Source: Rhodococcus oxybenzonivorans
GTDB taxonomy: Bacteria > Actinomycetota > Actinomycetes > Mycobacteriales > Mycobacteriaceae
Assembly: GCF_003130705.1 (NCBI RefSeq)
Contig: NZ_CP021354.1
Coordinates: 4,154,001 to 4,218,000 of the forward strand
Length of the DNA: 64,000 nucleotides
Reading direction: 5' to 3'
Shown: piece by piece, positions 11,228 to 20,146 of the stretch
Layout: every line of letters begins with the position of its first letter
Position numbering within the stretch: position 1 is the stretch's first letter
Made by a program: the position numbers and the translations under genes
Notes under the pieces: generated by a model
What the model was told of the DNA's origin: nothing
Database searches by the model: none
Seen by the model: only the letters and a program-made list of their open reading frames with translations

Positions 11228-11262
11228 GGCAAGCACCGTAGCGGACGCGTACGACAGCGCGG

Positions 11263-12495
11263 CTACCGAGACGAACGGGCGCTGCGGCGTTCCATGGCTA
11301 CCGCGACGGTGAGGACCACGAGCCCGGCCACGGCGAGCAGCGCACCGACCGCTGCGGGAGCCGTGTACCCGTAGCCGGCCGCGATCACGACACCACCGAT
11401 CCAGGCTCCGAAGGCGTTCGCGATGTTGAGCGCGGCGTGGTTGAGGGACGCCGCGAGCGTCTGGGCGTCCGCGGCGACGTCCATCAGCCGGGTCTGCAAC
11501 CCCGGCACCATCGAGGCACCCGCCGCGCCCACACCGAAGACGAGCACGAGCGCCGTGTACGGGTTGTGGGAGGCGATGACGAAAACCGCGAGGAGCACCC
11601 CGAGCGCCGTCATCGAGACGAAGAGACCGGGAACCAGTGCCCGGTCGGCCAGTCGGCCGCCGAGGAGATTGCCCGCCACCATGCCGAGCCCGTAGATCAT
11701 CAGCGCCAGTGGCACCAGGGACCGCGAGAGTCCGGCGACATCGGTGAGCGTCGTACTGATGTACGTGTAGACGGCGAACATGCCGCCGAACCCCACCATG
11801 CCGATGATCAGCGTCATCCACACCTGAGGACGGCGGAGGGCGCCGAGTTCGGTGAGCGGATTGGTCATCCGCATCGCCGCGAGTGGAGGCAGCCAGGACC
11901 AGATGGCGACGAGGGTCGCCGTGCCGATGCCGGCAACGAGGACGAAGGCGCTACGCCAGCCGAGATTCTGGCCCAGCCACGACGCGGCGGGCACACCCAC
12001 GACGTTGGCCACGGACAGTCCCATCATCACGAGGGCCACCGCCTTGGCCCGCTTGCCACGCTCCGCGAGGTGTGCGGCGACGAGTGCTGCGACACCGAAA
12101 TAGGCACCGTGCGGTAGGCCCGCCACGAAGCGTGCAGCCATCACGACCCCATAGTTCGGTGCCAGCACGGTGGCGGCGTTGCCGAGCGTGAAGGCGGTCA
12201 TCAACGCGATCAGCAGCGTCTTGCGCTGCACTCGCGCCGTCAGGGCGGCGATGAGCGGCGCCCCGACGACCACTCCCAGCGCGTACGCCGAGATGACGTG
12301 CCCCGCAGTCGGCTCGCTGATGCCCAGGCTCGCCGCGATGTCGGGCAGGAGGCCCATGGCGACGAACTCGGTGGTCCCGATGCCGAACCCACCCAGGGCG
12401 AGCGCGACCATGGCGAGCGTGCGGACCGATGAATGATGCGCGACGACACCGGCCGGCTCGGGGCGGATGGACGTGGAGGTGCTCACAGAAGACAC
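11263..12495 (-). CDS. MFS transporter, DHA1-like exporter
   Basis: A 410-residue major facilitator with about twelve hydrophobic segments. The start of the transporter core, GFGIGTTEFVAMGLLPDIA, is the hallmark of the DHA1 group that includes AraJ- and CmlA-like sugar or drug exporters. The segment after helix 2 carries RVQRKT, a variant of the usual MFS loop motif. The substrate cannot be inferred. It starts at the ATG at 12495, about 200 bases downstream of icd and beyond the icd terminator. Confidence 0.85.
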   Translation of the reverse strand: MSSVSTSTSIRPEPAGVVAHHSSVRTLAMVALALGGFGIGTTEFVAMGLLPDIAASLGISEPTAGHVISAYALGVVVGAPLIAALTARVQRKTLLIALMTAFTLGNAATVLAPNYGVVMAARFVAGLPHGAYFGVAALVAAHLAERGKRAKAVALVMMGLSVANVVGVPAASWLGQNLGWRSAFVLVAGIGTATLVAIWSWLPPLAAMRMTNPLTELGALRRPQVWMTLIIGMVGFGGMFAVYTYISTTLTDVAGLSRSLVPLALMIYGLGMVAGNLLGGRLADRALVPGLFVSMTALGVLLAVFVIASHNPYTALVLVFGVGAAGASMVPGLQTRLMDVAADAQTLAASLNHAALNIANAFGAWIGGVVIAAGYGYTAPAAVGALLAVAGLVVLTVAVAMERRSARSSR

Positions 12496-12642
12496 ACTTT
12501 CGGATAGAGACGTACACGACTACGCGGCAGAGAGCGCCTCAGTCGGCAACGACCTCCGGAGGGATTCTCTTCCCTGTTCCGGCCCGGCCGTGCATGGAAC
12601 GGGCGTGAGCTCACTCACCCACGGCTGACCTGCGAACACAGA

Positions 12643-12673
12643 ACGGGACGTCCCCACAGAGGGAACGTCCCGT
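12643..12673 (-). terminator. Terminator after icd
   Basis: ACGGGACGT at 12643-12651 pairs perfectly with ACGTCCCGT at 12665-12673, and the CCC/GGG inside extends the stem past a bulge. It lies 27 bases beyond the icd stop and separates icd from the MFS gene. The rest of 12496-12700 shows no gene. Confidence 0.7.
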
Positions 12674-12700
12674 ATCTGTACTGCTGGAGGTGCTGTGCGC

Positions 12701-13924
12701 TTACTGCTCGGCGATGGCCTTCTGGAGGTTGATGTCGAGCGCACCGAGGAACTCCTCGGTGGTCAGGAAGCCCTGATCGCCGCCGACCAGCATCGCGAGG
12801 TCCTTGGTCATCTGGCCACCCTCGACGGTCTTGATGACCACGTCCTCGAGCTTCTGCGCGAAGGCGATGACGTCGGGGGTGTTGTCCAGCTTGCCGCGGT
12901 GCTCGAGTCCACGGGTCCACGCGAAGATGGACGCGATGGGGTTCGTGGACGTCGGCTTGCCCTGCTGGTGCTGACGGAAGTGACGCGTCACGGTGCCGTG
13001 TGCGGCCTCCGCTTCACAGGTCTTTCCGTCCGGGGTCAGCAGCACGGAGGTCATGAGGCCGAGCGATCCGAAGCCCTGGGCCACGGTGTCGGACTGCACG
13101 TCGCCGTCGTAGTTCTTGCACGCCCAGACGTAGCCGCCCTCCCACTTGAGCGCCGACGCCACCATGTCGTCGATGAGGCGGTGCTCATAGGTCAGACCTG
13201 CCGCGTCGAACTCCGACTTGAACTCGGTTTCGTAGACGTGCTGGAAGATGTCCTTGAACGCGCCGTCGTAGGCCTTGAGGATCGTGTTCTTGGTCGACAG
13301 GTAGACCGGGTAGTTCTGCTGCAGGCCGTAGTTGAGCGAGGCCCGGGCAAAGTCCGTGATGGACTTGGTGAAGTTGTACTGACCCTGGACGACGCCGCCG
13401 TCCTCGGGGAAGTTCACCAGCTCGTGCTCGATCGGCTCGCTGCCGTCCTCGGGCGTGTAGGTGATCATCACCTTGCCGGGGCCGGGAACCTTGAAGTCGG
13501 TGGCGCGGTACTGGTCACCGAAGGCGTGGCGGCCGATGATGATCGGCTTGGTCCAGCCCGGAACCAGTCGCGGAACGTTGGAGATGATGATCGGCGCACG
13601 GAAGATCGTTCCACCGAGGATGTTACGGATGGTGCCGTTGGGCGACCGCCACATCTTCTTCAGGCCGAACTCCTCGACTCGGGCCTCGTCCGGGGTGATG
13701 GTCGCGCACTTGACGCCCACGCCGTGCTTCTTGATGGCGTTGGCCGCGTCGACGGTCACCTGGTCGTCGGTCTCGTCCCGGTATTCGATGCCGAGGTCGT
13801 AGTACTCGAGGTTCACATCCAGGTAAGGATGGATCAATTTGTCTTTGATGAACTGCCAGATAATGCGCGTCATCTCGTCGCCGTCGAGTTCGACGACGGT
13901 GCCCTCAACCTTGATTTTGGACAT
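12701..13924 (-). CDS. icd: Isocitrate dehydrogenase (NADP+), dimeric type
   Basis: Oxidatively decarboxylates isocitrate to 2-oxoglutarate in the TCA cycle. The 407-residue protein from the ATG at 13924 (MSKIKVEG) has AGGAGG 12 bases upstream. It carries [14 protein letters not shown] and [18 protein letters not shown], the substrate-binding Ser/Arg region of the eukaryote-like homodimeric class rather than the E. coli type. The metal-binding DDMVA segment follows. It corresponds to mycobacterial icd1. The gene is a single transcription unit bounded by a terminator. Confidence 0.96.
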   Translation of the reverse strand: MSKIKVEGTVVELDGDEMTRIIWQFIKDKLIHPYLDVNLEYYDLGIEYRDETDDQVTVDAANAIKKHGVGVKCATITPDEARVEEFGLKKMWRSPNGTIRNILGGTIFRAPIIISNVPRLVPGWTKPIIIGRHAFGDQYRATDFKVPGPGKVMITYTPEDGSEPIEHELVNFPEDGGVVQGQYNFTKSITDFARASLNYGLQQNYPVYLSTKNTILKAYDGAFKDIFQHVYETEFKSEFDAAGLTYEHRLIDDMVASALKWEGGYVWACKNYDGDVQSDTVAQGFGSLGLMTSVLLTPDGKTCEAEAAHGTVTRHFRQHQQGKPTSTNPIASIFAWTRGLEHRGKLDNTPDVIAFAQKLEDVVIKTVEGGQMTKDLAMLVGGDQGFLTTEEFLGALDINLQKAIAEQ

Positions 13925-14197
13925 GGGTGCTTCGCGTCCTCCTAGGAAGTTTCCCTGGTTACACGGTTGCGGGCACACTTTGTGAGTGGGTCCGCGAACG
14001 GTTCGCTTATCAAACGTAGACGGTCAGGACGGTCGCTGGGAGACCGCGCCTAAACAAGACAAGCGTACTGCTATGCGCCGGGCTCGCAATACCTGGGGCC
14101 CTGCAACCTGCTCCTACTCACGGGTAACTTTTCCCTGCTAGGGGCCCTGATCGGTGCCGTTTCCGGTCGTTCGGCTCCAGCCGCTAAGATCACCAGA

Positions 14198-14318
14198 GGT
14201 CATGAGTGCCAGCAACGAGCCCCGGCTAGCTGGCCGGCAACCCTCCACCGCGGTGGGGTGCCCCGGGTGATGACCTGGTTCCCTGATTAACACGCAGTCG
14301 GGTGACAAGCGCGGGTCC
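14198..14318 (+). ncRNA. SAM-IV riboswitch
   Basis: The sequence matches the actinobacterial SAM-IV aptamer as I recall it. P1 pairs GGTCAT (14198-14203) with ATGACC (14270-14275). The core contains GAGTGCCAGC, GAGCCCCGGC, CCGGCAACCCTCCACCGCGG and TGGGGTGCCCCGGGTGATGA, and the distal hairpin ends in AAGCGCGGGTCC. It lies directly upstream of a leader ORF and metY-metX, the expected targets of S-adenosylmethionine feedback. The end is approximate. The 270 bases between icd and the aptamer hold the two promoters but no gene. Confidence 0.88.
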
Positions 14319-14332
14319 GACATCGGAGGTTC

Positions 14333-14359
14333 ATGATGTGTTGTTGTTGTCGTAGATAG
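14333..14359 (+). CDS. Poly-cysteine leader peptide (MMCCCCRR), candidate attenuator ORF
   Basis: An 8-codon ORF, ATG ATG, four consecutive TGT, CGT, AGA and TAG, lies between the SAM-IV aptamer and metY. A strong GGAGG at 14325-14329 is 6 bases from the second ATG, so translation of M-C-C-C-C-R-R is plausible. Poly-cysteine upstream ORFs are known in mycobacteria as cysteine-responsive attenuators before sulfur genes. Here the leader sits right after a riboswitch and about 80 bases before metY. That it is translated is inference. Confidence 0.6.
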   Translation: MMCCCCRR

Positions 14360-14436
14360 ACCCCAGCCACGCCCTGTGCGCGAACGATCCCGAATATGTC
14401 GTCCGCGCCTCGTCAGACCACTGGAGTAGACAGCAC

Positions 14437-15720
14437 ATGACCGAGAACTGGTCGTTCGAGACCAAGCAGATCCACGCCGGGCAGACATCCGACGCCACCA
14501 CGAAGGCGCGGGCACTGCCGATCTACCAGACCACCTCGTACACCTTCGACAACACCGATCATGCTGCCGCACTGTTCGGCCTGGCCGAGCCGGGCAACAT
14601 CTACACCCGCATCATGAACCCCACCCAGGACGCCGTCGAGCAGCGCATCGCCGCACTCGAAGGGGGCGTCGCCGCACTGCTGCTCTCGTCCGGACAGGCC
14701 GCGGAGACCTTCGCGATTCTCAACCTCGGCGAGGCCGGCGACCACATCGTCTCCAGCCCCCGTCTCTACGGCGGCACCTACAACCTCTTCCACTACACGC
14801 TGCCCAAGCTCGGCATCGAGGTCTCGTTCGTCGAGGATCCCGACGACCTCGAGCAGTGGCGCAGCGCGATTCGCGACAACACCAAGGCCTTCTACGGCGA
14901 GACCGTGTCGAATCCGCGGAACGACGTCCTCGACCTCCCGGGCATCTCCGGCATCGCGCATCAGCACGGCATTCCGCTGATCGTCGACAACACCGTGCCC
15001 ACGCCCTACCTCATCCGCCCGCTCGAACACGGCGCGGACATCGTGGTCCATTCGGCTACCAAGTACCTCGGTGGCCACGGCACGGCGATCGCCGGTGTGA
15101 TCGTCGACGGCGGCACCTTCGACTGGACCCAGGGCCGGCACCCGAACTTCACCACCCCCGATCCCAGTTACCACGGGGTCGTCTTCGCCGAACTCGGTCC
15201 GCCGGCGTACGCGCTCAAAGCGCGGGTGCAGCTGCTGCGCGACCTCGGTTCCGCCATCTCGCCCTTCAACGCGTTCCTCATCGCGCAGGGCCTCGAAACG
15301 CTGAGCCTTCGCATGGAACGGCACGTGTCGAACGCGACCACCGTGGCCCAGTACCTCGAGGCCCGGCCCGAGGTCATCGCGGTCGGCTACACCGGGCTCG
15401 CTTCCTCACCCTGGCACGAGCGCGCCAAGCAGATCGCGCCCAAGGGCGCAGGCGCCATCGTGACGTTCGAACTCGCCGGCGGAATCGACGCCGGAAAGAA
15501 GTTCGTCAACGCTCTCACCTTGCACAGCCACGTCGCCAACATCGGTGACGTGCGTTCCCTGGTGATCCATCCCGCGTCCACCACCCATTCGCAGCTGACC
15601 GCCGAGGAGCAGGCCGCCAGCGGCGTCACCCCCGGACTGGTGCGCCTCGCCGTGGGCATCGAGGGAATCGACGACATCATCGCCGATATCGAAACCGGCC
15701 TGACGGCGGCGGCATCTTGA
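14437..15720 (+). CDS. metY: O-acetylhomoserine sulfhydrylase
   Basis: PLP enzyme forming homocysteine from O-acetylhomoserine and sulfide, in cytosolic methionine synthesis. The 427-residue protein opens with [11 protein letters not shown] and contains [19 protein letters not shown] and the PLP-lysine segment [11 protein letters not shown], all typical of the large MetY class. GGAG lies 10 bases before the ATG at 14437. Its stop overlaps the proposed TTG start of metX by four bases. Control by the upstream SAM-IV riboswitch and leader ORF is predicted. Confidence 0.95.
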   Translation: MTENWSFETKQIHAGQTSDATTKARALPIYQTTSYTFDNTDHAAALFGLAEPGNIYTRIMNPTQDAVEQRIAALEGGVAALLLSSGQAAETFAILNLGEAGDHIVSSPRLYGGTYNLFHYTLPKLGIEVSFVEDPDDLEQWRSAIRDNTKAFYGETVSNPRNDVLDLPGISGIAHQHGIPLIVDNTVPTPYLIRPLEHGADIVVHSATKYLGGHGTAIAGVIVDGGTFDWTQGRHPNFTTPDPSYHGVVFAELGPPAYALKARVQLLRDLGSAISPFNAFLIAQGLETLSLRMERHVSNATTVAQYLEARPEVIAVGYTGLASSPWHERAKQIAPKGAGAIVTFELAGGIDAGKKFVNALTLHSHVANIGDVRSLVIHPASTTHSQLTAEEQAASGVTPGLVRLAVGIEGIDDIIADIETGLTAAAS

Positions 15721-16841
15721 CCGTGAGCGCACTGCAGCAGCTGCCCGTGTCGGACGGACGTCTGGGCTACATCGACATCGGTTCTCTCGAGCTCGAGAGT
15801 GGAGCCGTCCTTCCGTCGGTCACCCTCGCCGTGCAGCGCTGGGGCGAGCTGTCCCCCACCCGGGACAACGTGGTTCTGGTCGAGCACGCTCTGACCGGCG
15901 ACTCCCACGTGACCGGCCCCATGTCCGACGAACATCCTTCACCCGGCTGGTGGAGCGGGATGGTGGGTCCGGGTGCACCGATCGACACCGACGAATGGTG
16001 CGTCGTCGCCACCAACGTGCTCGGCGGTTGCCGGGGCACGACAGGGCCAGGTTCGATCGCCGAAGACGGCCGTCCGTGGGGCAGCCGCTTTCCCGAGATC
16101 TCCATCCGCGACCAGATTGCGGCCGAGAAGAAACTCACGGACCTTCTCGGCATCGGGAAGCTGGCGTCGGTCATCGGCGGGTCGATGGGCGGAATGCGCG
16201 CCCTCGAATGGGCCGTCACCTACCCCGACCGGATCGCGTCCGCACTCGTCCTGGCCGTCGGTGCCCGCGCGACCGCGGACCAGATCGGTACCCAGACCAC
16301 GCAGATCGAAGCGATCATCAGCGACCCCGACTGGCAGGGCGGCGACTATCACGGCACCGGGCGGATTCCCCGTACCGGGCTCGGCATCGCCCGCAGGATC
16401 GCCCATCTCACCTACCGCAGCGAGAGCGAGCTCGATTCACGGTTCGCAAACTCCCCGCAGGTGGGCGAGGACCCGTGGCGTGGCGGCCGGTATTCCGTCG
16501 AGAGCTATCTGCAGCACCAGGCGGACAAGCTGGTCGGCAGGTTCGATCCGAGCACCTATGTGCTTCTCAGCGAGGCGATGAACCGGCACGACGTCGGCCG
16601 CGGCCGCGGTGGGGTCGCCGCTGCGCTCGCCACCGTGACTGCACCGGTGATCGTGGGCGGCGTCGACTCGGATCGGCTCTATCCGATCCGCCTGCAGGAG
16701 GACCTCGCCAACGAGATCCCCACCTGCGACGGCCTCCGGGTACTCAACTCCCGGGACGGCCACGACGGGTTCCTCACCGAGGCCGATGCCGTGGCCAAGT
16801 TGCTTGCCGAGACGATGGAATTGGCCCGCACAGGGCGCTGA
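15717..16841 (+). CDS. metX: Homoserine O-acetyltransferase
   Basis: Acetylates L-homoserine with acetyl-CoA, supplying the MetY substrate. The 374-residue alpha/beta-hydrolase-fold enzyme has the nucleophile elbow GGSMGG (about residue 160), the [12 protein letters not shown] segment and the C-terminal GHDGFL with the catalytic His. It starts at TTG 15717 overlapping metY; a GTG six bases downstream is an alternative. A convergent terminator follows. Confidence 0.95.
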   Translation: MTVSALQQLPVSDGRLGYIDIGSLELESGAVLPSVTLAVQRWGELSPTRDNVVLVEHALTGDSHVTGPMSDEHPSPGWWSGMVGPGAPIDTDEWCVVATNVLGGCRGTTGPGSIAEDGRPWGSRFPEISIRDQIAAEKKLTDLLGIGKLASVIGGSMGGMRALEWAVTYPDRIASALVLAVGARATADQIGTQTTQIEAIISDPDWQGGDYHGTGRIPRTGLGIARRIAHLTYRSESELDSRFANSPQVGEDPWRGGRYSVESYLQHQADKLVGRFDPSTYVLLSEAMNRHDVGRGRGGVAAALATVTAPVIVGGVDSDRLYPIRLQEDLANEIPTCDGLRVLNSRDGHDGFLTEADAVAKLLAETMELARTGR

Positions 16842-16851
16842 CGTTCCGCCT

Positions 16852-16878
16852 GCTCGGGACCGTCAGTCGGTCCCGAGC
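16852..16878. terminator. Convergent terminator between metX and the DUF3017 gene
   Basis: GCTCGGGACC at 16852-16861 pairs perfectly with GGTCCCGAGC at 16869-16878 around a 7-base loop. It lies 10 bases after the metX stop. The loop contains the stop codon of the minus-strand DUF3017 gene, so one structure can serve both converging units. Confidence 0.75.
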
Positions 16879-17147
16879 GGGTCGATCGACACGGCGAGCC
16901 AGACGATGGCTCCCCCGACAGCCACCAGCGCGCCGACGTCGAACGACTTGCTGCGGACAGCGAGAAGGCCCACGCGCTCCGAGGGCATCGTCAAGCGGAA
17001 GATCGCGGCCAGCAGGGTCGCGGCACCGAAGACGAACGCTCCCCGTCGCCACCGTTCGGCCAGAACGAAGACGACGGCCACCGCGATGACGAGGAGAACG
17101 GCGAGCATCGGCAGATTCTTCTTCGCGAACTGCCCCCAGTCCGCCAT
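16863..17147 (-). CDS. DUF3017 small membrane protein
   Basis: A 94-residue protein of unknown function with three hydrophobic segments (about residues 13-30, 37-52 and 71-88). It matches the actinobacterial DUF3017 family by size, topology and position. The ATG at 17147 is one base after the folD stop, so it is cotranslated with folD, the arrangement I recall for Rv3356c-Rv3355c. The stop codon lies in the loop of the convergent terminator. Confidence 0.75.
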   Translation of the reverse strand: MADWGQFAKKNLPMLAVLLVIAVAVVFVLAERWRRGAFVFGAATLLAAIFRLTMPSERVGLLAVRSKSFDVGALVAVGGAIVWLAVSIDPLGTD

Positions 17148-17148
17148 C

Positions 17149-18018
17149 TCAGCCGCGAGAAGCCGCGACGCGCTCGGCCCGCTCCACGACGTTGCTGAGC
17201 AGAAATGCGCGGGTGAGCGGTCCGACTCCACCCGGGTTCGGTGACAGGAAGCCGGCCACCTCGGCGACATCCGCCGCCACGTCTCCGCGCAAACCGTCCT
17301 CGGTCCGGCTGACCCCCACGTCCAGCACGGCGGCGCCGGGCTTGACCATGTCGGCCGTGACCAGCCCGGGAACACCCGCCGCCGCGATCACGATGTCGGC
17401 GCGGCGAACCTCGGCGGCCAGGTCCCGCGTGCGGGTGTGGCAGAGCGTGACGGTGGCGTTCTCACTGCGCCGGGTGAACAGCAGACCGATCGGGCGGCCC
17501 ACCGTGACACCGCGACCGACGACGACCACGTGCGCCCCCTCGATCGGCACCTCGTAGCGCCGGAGAAGGTGCAGGATTCCGCGCGGTGTGCACGGCAGCG
17601 GCGCCTCCTTGCCCAGGACGAGCCGGCCGAGGTTGACGGGGTGCAGTCCGTCCGCGTCCTTGTCGGGGTCGATGCGCTCGAGGGCGGCGTTCTCGTCGAG
17701 CTGCCGGGGCAGCGGCAGCTGCACGATGTATCCCGTGCAGTCCGGGTTGGCGTTGAGCTCGTCGATCGTGGCGTCGAGCTTCTCCTGGGTGATGTCACCG
17801 GGAAGGTCTCGTCGGATCGACGTGATCCCGACCTTGGCGCAGTCGTTGTGCTTCCCGCGCACGTAGGCGGCCGATCCCGGATCGTCGCCCACCAGGACGG
17901 TCCCGAGCCCGGGTGTGATGCCCTGGTCCCTCAGTGCGGTCACCCGCACCTTCAGGTCTTCGAAAATCTCGTCGCGGGTGGTCTTGCCATCGAGGATCGT
18001 TGCAGTCACGGAGCCCAT
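17149..18018 (-). CDS. folD: Methylenetetrahydrofolate dehydrogenase/cyclohydrolase
   Basis: Bifunctional cytosolic enzyme interconverting methylene-, methenyl- and 10-formyl-tetrahydrofolate using NADP. The family motifs [14 protein letters not shown] (active-site Lys), [24 protein letters not shown] and PCTPRGI are present. The NADP-binding [15 protein letters not shown] and C-terminal [16 protein letters not shown] block ([11 protein letters not shown]) follow. I give the ATG at 18018 (289 aa); the GTG at 18009 fits homologues about as well. It is followed by the DUF3017 gene in the same unit. Confidence 0.95.
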   Translation of the reverse strand: MGSVTATILDGKTTRDEIFEDLKVRVTALRDQGITPGLGTVLVGDDPGSAAYVRGKHNDCAKVGITSIRRDLPGDITQEKLDATIDELNANPDCTGYIVQLPLPRQLDENAALERIDPDKDADGLHPVNLGRLVLGKEAPLPCTPRGILHLLRRYEVPIEGAHVVVVGRGVTVGRPIGLLFTRRSENATVTLCHTRTRDLAAEVRRADIVIAAAGVPGLVTADMVKPGAAVLDVGVSRTEDGLRGDVAADVAEVAGFLSPNPGGVGPLTRAFLLSNVVERAERVAASRG

Positions 18019-18042
18019 TCTCTCAGGTACCCGATACATGCG

Positions 18043-18648
18043 TCAGGTCGGTTCCACCACCAGCCCGTGGGCGGCAGCGTAGGCGATGGCCTGGGTCAGT
18101 TCGATCTGTGCCCCGTCGAGTGAGGCCGCCGTCCACAGATGTGCGTCCACGTGGGCGCCCCGCAGGTCAGCGCCGCCCAGTTTCGCGCCCCCGGTCCGGG
18201 CACCGAGGAGGTCGGCCGCACGCAGAACCGTGCCCCGCAGGTCGGTTCGCACAAGGTTGGCCTCGCGGAACCGGCAGTCGGTGAAGTCGAGGTCCCGCAG
18301 ATCGGCGCCGCCCAGCGAGGCGAGCGTGAAGTCGCATTCCTCGACGATCATCGGGCGCAACCGGCAGCCGTCGAACTCGGAACCGAGGAAGCTGCAATGA
18401 CGGAACGTGCTGTGCCACAACGTTGCCCGCGTGAACGAACAGGACCGAAAGGCCGTTCCGACATGCTGCGACTCCGACAGGTCGGCACCGGTGAAGTCGC
18501 AGTCCGTGAAGATCACCGATTCCGTGCGGAGTCCGCTGAGATCGGCGTCGCGGAAGTGGCACTTCGTGTAGTGCCGCCGACGCCAGTCCTGACCGGGGAG
18601 TCGCGCGTCGCCGAAGTCCTCACCCACCACTTCTTCCACTGCATCCAT
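18043..18648 (-). CDS. mfpA: Pentapeptide-repeat protein MfpA (gyrase-protecting, DNA-mimic)
   Basis: A 201-residue protein made almost entirely of A(D/N)LXX-type pentapeptide repeats, expected to fold as a right-handed beta-helix that mimics DNA. The blocks CDFTGADLSESQH, LWHSTFRHCSFLGS and CRLRP closely match mycobacterial MfpA as I remember it, beyond generic repeat similarity. MfpA binds DNA gyrase and lowers fluoroquinolone susceptibility. Unlike in mycobacteria, no conservon genes (including the MfpB GTPase) precede it; the next gene is the divergent trmL, 37 bases away. It is 24 bases upstream of folD. Confidence 0.85.
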   Translation of the reverse strand: MDAVEEVVGEDFGDARLPGQDWRRRHYTKCHFRDADLSGLRTESVIFTDCDFTGADLSESQHVGTAFRSCSFTRATLWHSTFRHCSFLGSEFDGCRLRPMIVEECDFTLASLGGADLRDLDFTDCRFREANLVRTDLRGTVLRAADLLGARTGGAKLGGADLRGAHVDAHLWTAASLDGAQIELTQAIAYAAAHGLVVEPT

Positions 18649-18685
18649 CCGTCCATCATGCCGCCCGACGGTGTACCCCTAAGCT

Positions 18686-19159
18686 GTGCGGGTGTTCCGA
18701 GTGATGTTCCACGAGCCCCGTATTCCACCCAACACCGGCAACGCCATCCGCCTGGTGGCAGGCACGGGATGTGAGCTGCATCTGGTGGGGCCGCTGGGGT
18801 TCGACCTCTCGGAACCGAAACTCAAGCGCGCGGGGCTCGATTACCATGACCTGGCGTCTGTGACCGTCCACGAAAATCTGGACGCCGCGTGGGCGGCAGT
18901 CGAACCGGCGCGAGTGTTCGCCTTCACAGCCCATGCCACCGTGTCGTACGCCGATATCTCCTACGAACCGGGCGACGTACTGCTCTTCGGCCCGGAACCC
19001 ACCGGGCTGTCGCAGGAGGTGCTGTCCGACCCGCACGTGACGGAACGCCTGCGCATCCCGATGTTGCCCGGCCGGCGGTCGTTGAATCTGTCGAATGCCG
19101 CTGCTCTGGTGACGTACGAGGCGTGGCGGCAGCACGGATTCAGAGGGGCTGCGCTGTAA
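18686..19159 (+). CDS. trmL: tRNA (cytidine(34)-2'-O)-methyltransferase, SpoU family
   Basis: SAM-dependent 2'-O-ribose methyltransferase acting at the wobble position of some tRNA-Leu species. The 157-residue length is that of the minimal TrmL type with no N-terminal domain. SPOUT motifs are visible: PPNTGNAIRL (motif 1), LLFGPEPTGL (motif 2) and MLPGRRSLNLSNA (motif 3). The GTG start at 18686 is chosen for the N-terminal MRVFRVMFHEP; GTG 18692 or ATG 18704 would shorten it slightly. Its 3' end overlaps the convergent LysR gene by 20 bases. Confidence 0.9.
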   Translation: MRVFRVMFHEPRIPPNTGNAIRLVAGTGCELHLVGPLGFDLSEPKLKRAGLDYHDLASVTVHENLDAAWAAVEPARVFAFTAHATVSYADISYEPGDVLLFGPEPTGLSQEVLSDPHVTERLRIPMLPGRRSLNLSNAAALVTYEAWRQHGFRGAAL

Positions 19160-20063
19160 GTCCCGCTCCCGCGGTGGCCCCGACCGCGATGTCGAGGAAG
19201 TCCCGTGCGGCACCGCGCACTCCCCGCACCGGATCCCAGACGGCCGACAACCGCCGAGGGAGGGTCAACCCCTCCACCTGTACCGAGGCCAGCCGCCCGT
19301 CGGTGAGGTCGGCTGCTACCGCGAGGGAAGACAGCACTGCCGGGGCGTTTCCGGCGATCACCGCGGCCTTCACCGCGGTGCACGAGGTGAGCTCCAATAG
19401 AGGTGGGACACAGTGCGGTACCGCATTCTCGAGCGTGGTGCGCGTTCCCGAACCCGACTCCCGTTGGATCATCGGCGTGGTTGCCAACTCCGACACGGGG
19501 ATCGGCGAGCGTCGAACCCAGTGATGGTCCGGCGGGACGACCACGACGAGGTGATCCCGGCCGATCTCCCGGGACTGCAGTCCCGGCGGAATGTCGGGTC
19601 CCTCGACGAAACCGAGGTCGGCTTCACCGGACAACACGCGCGCCGTCACCTCGGACGAGTTGAGCAGGCGCACCGATGTGACCACGTTGGGGAATTTGCG
19701 CCGCATCGCGACCGTCCAGCCCGGAACGAGGTACTCGGCGATGGTCATGCTGGCCGCCACCGTGAGCCCGGCCTGCCTCTCCCCCCGCAGTGCCGCGACT
19801 CCGGACGCGAGCTCCTCCGCGGTCGCCAGGATGTGACTGGCCCATTCGAGAATGAGAGCGCCCTCGGCCGTGGGCCGCACTCCGCTGGCGCCGCGGCTGA
19901 ACACCTTGATGCCGAACAGACGCTCCGCCGTGCGGACCCGCGCACTGACCGCCTGCTGACTGAGTCCGTGTTCGCGGCCCGCCGCACCCATGCTCCCGAG
20001 ACGCTCGACCGACAGCAGTACATCGAGGGCATTGAGTTCGGGGACTCGGGGAGAGAGCGGCAC
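19140..20063 (-). CDS. LysR-family transcriptional regulator
   Basis: A 307-residue LysR regulator with an N-terminal winged helix-turn-helix (about residues 8-67, including GAAGREHGLSQQAVSARVR). A substrate-binding domain follows from about residue 95. It is divergent from a TDT-family transporter and the two share an 83-base intergenic region with an inverted repeat, the normal arrangement for a LysR protein controlling its neighbour. The effector is unknown. Confidence 0.88.
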   Translation of the reverse strand: MPLSPRVPELNALDVLLSVERLGSMGAAGREHGLSQQAVSARVRTAERLFGIKVFSRGASGVRPTAEGALILEWASHILATAEELASGVAALRGERQAGLTVAASMTIAEYLVPGWTVAMRRKFPNVVTSVRLLNSSEVTARVLSGEADLGFVEGPDIPPGLQSREIGRDHLVVVVPPDHHWVRRSPIPVSELATTPMIQRESGSGTRTTLENAVPHCVPPLLELTSCTAVKAAVIAGNAPAVLSSLAVAADLTDGRLASVQVEGLTLPRRLSAVWDPVRGVRGAARDFLDIAVGATAGAGLTAQPL

Positions 20064-20077
20064 ATCCCAAGGCTAGT

Positions 20078-20098
20078 CCCACAAACTCGATTTGTGGG
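20078..20098. promoter_or_regulatory. Inverted-repeat operator between lysR and the TDT gene
   Basis: CCCACAAA (20078-20085) and TTTGTGGG (20091-20098) form a perfect 8-bp inverted repeat around CTCGA. Spacing and symmetry fit a LysR recognition site. It is 15 bases from the lysR start and about 50 from the transporter start. Confidence 0.65.
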
Positions 20099-20146
20099 TA
20101 CGCAACCGCAAGCCTTCTACCGGCGGCGACAGGTACTCGGCAGGCT

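Noticed and set aside
11228..11821. A longer exonuclease III start or fusion with the MFS gene
   Set aside because: The extra frame overlaps the MFS gene in another frame and only the part from 11227 shows family similarity.
12695..13945. A 416-codon plus-strand frame opposite icd
   Set aside because: It is antisense to a clear isocitrate dehydrogenase.
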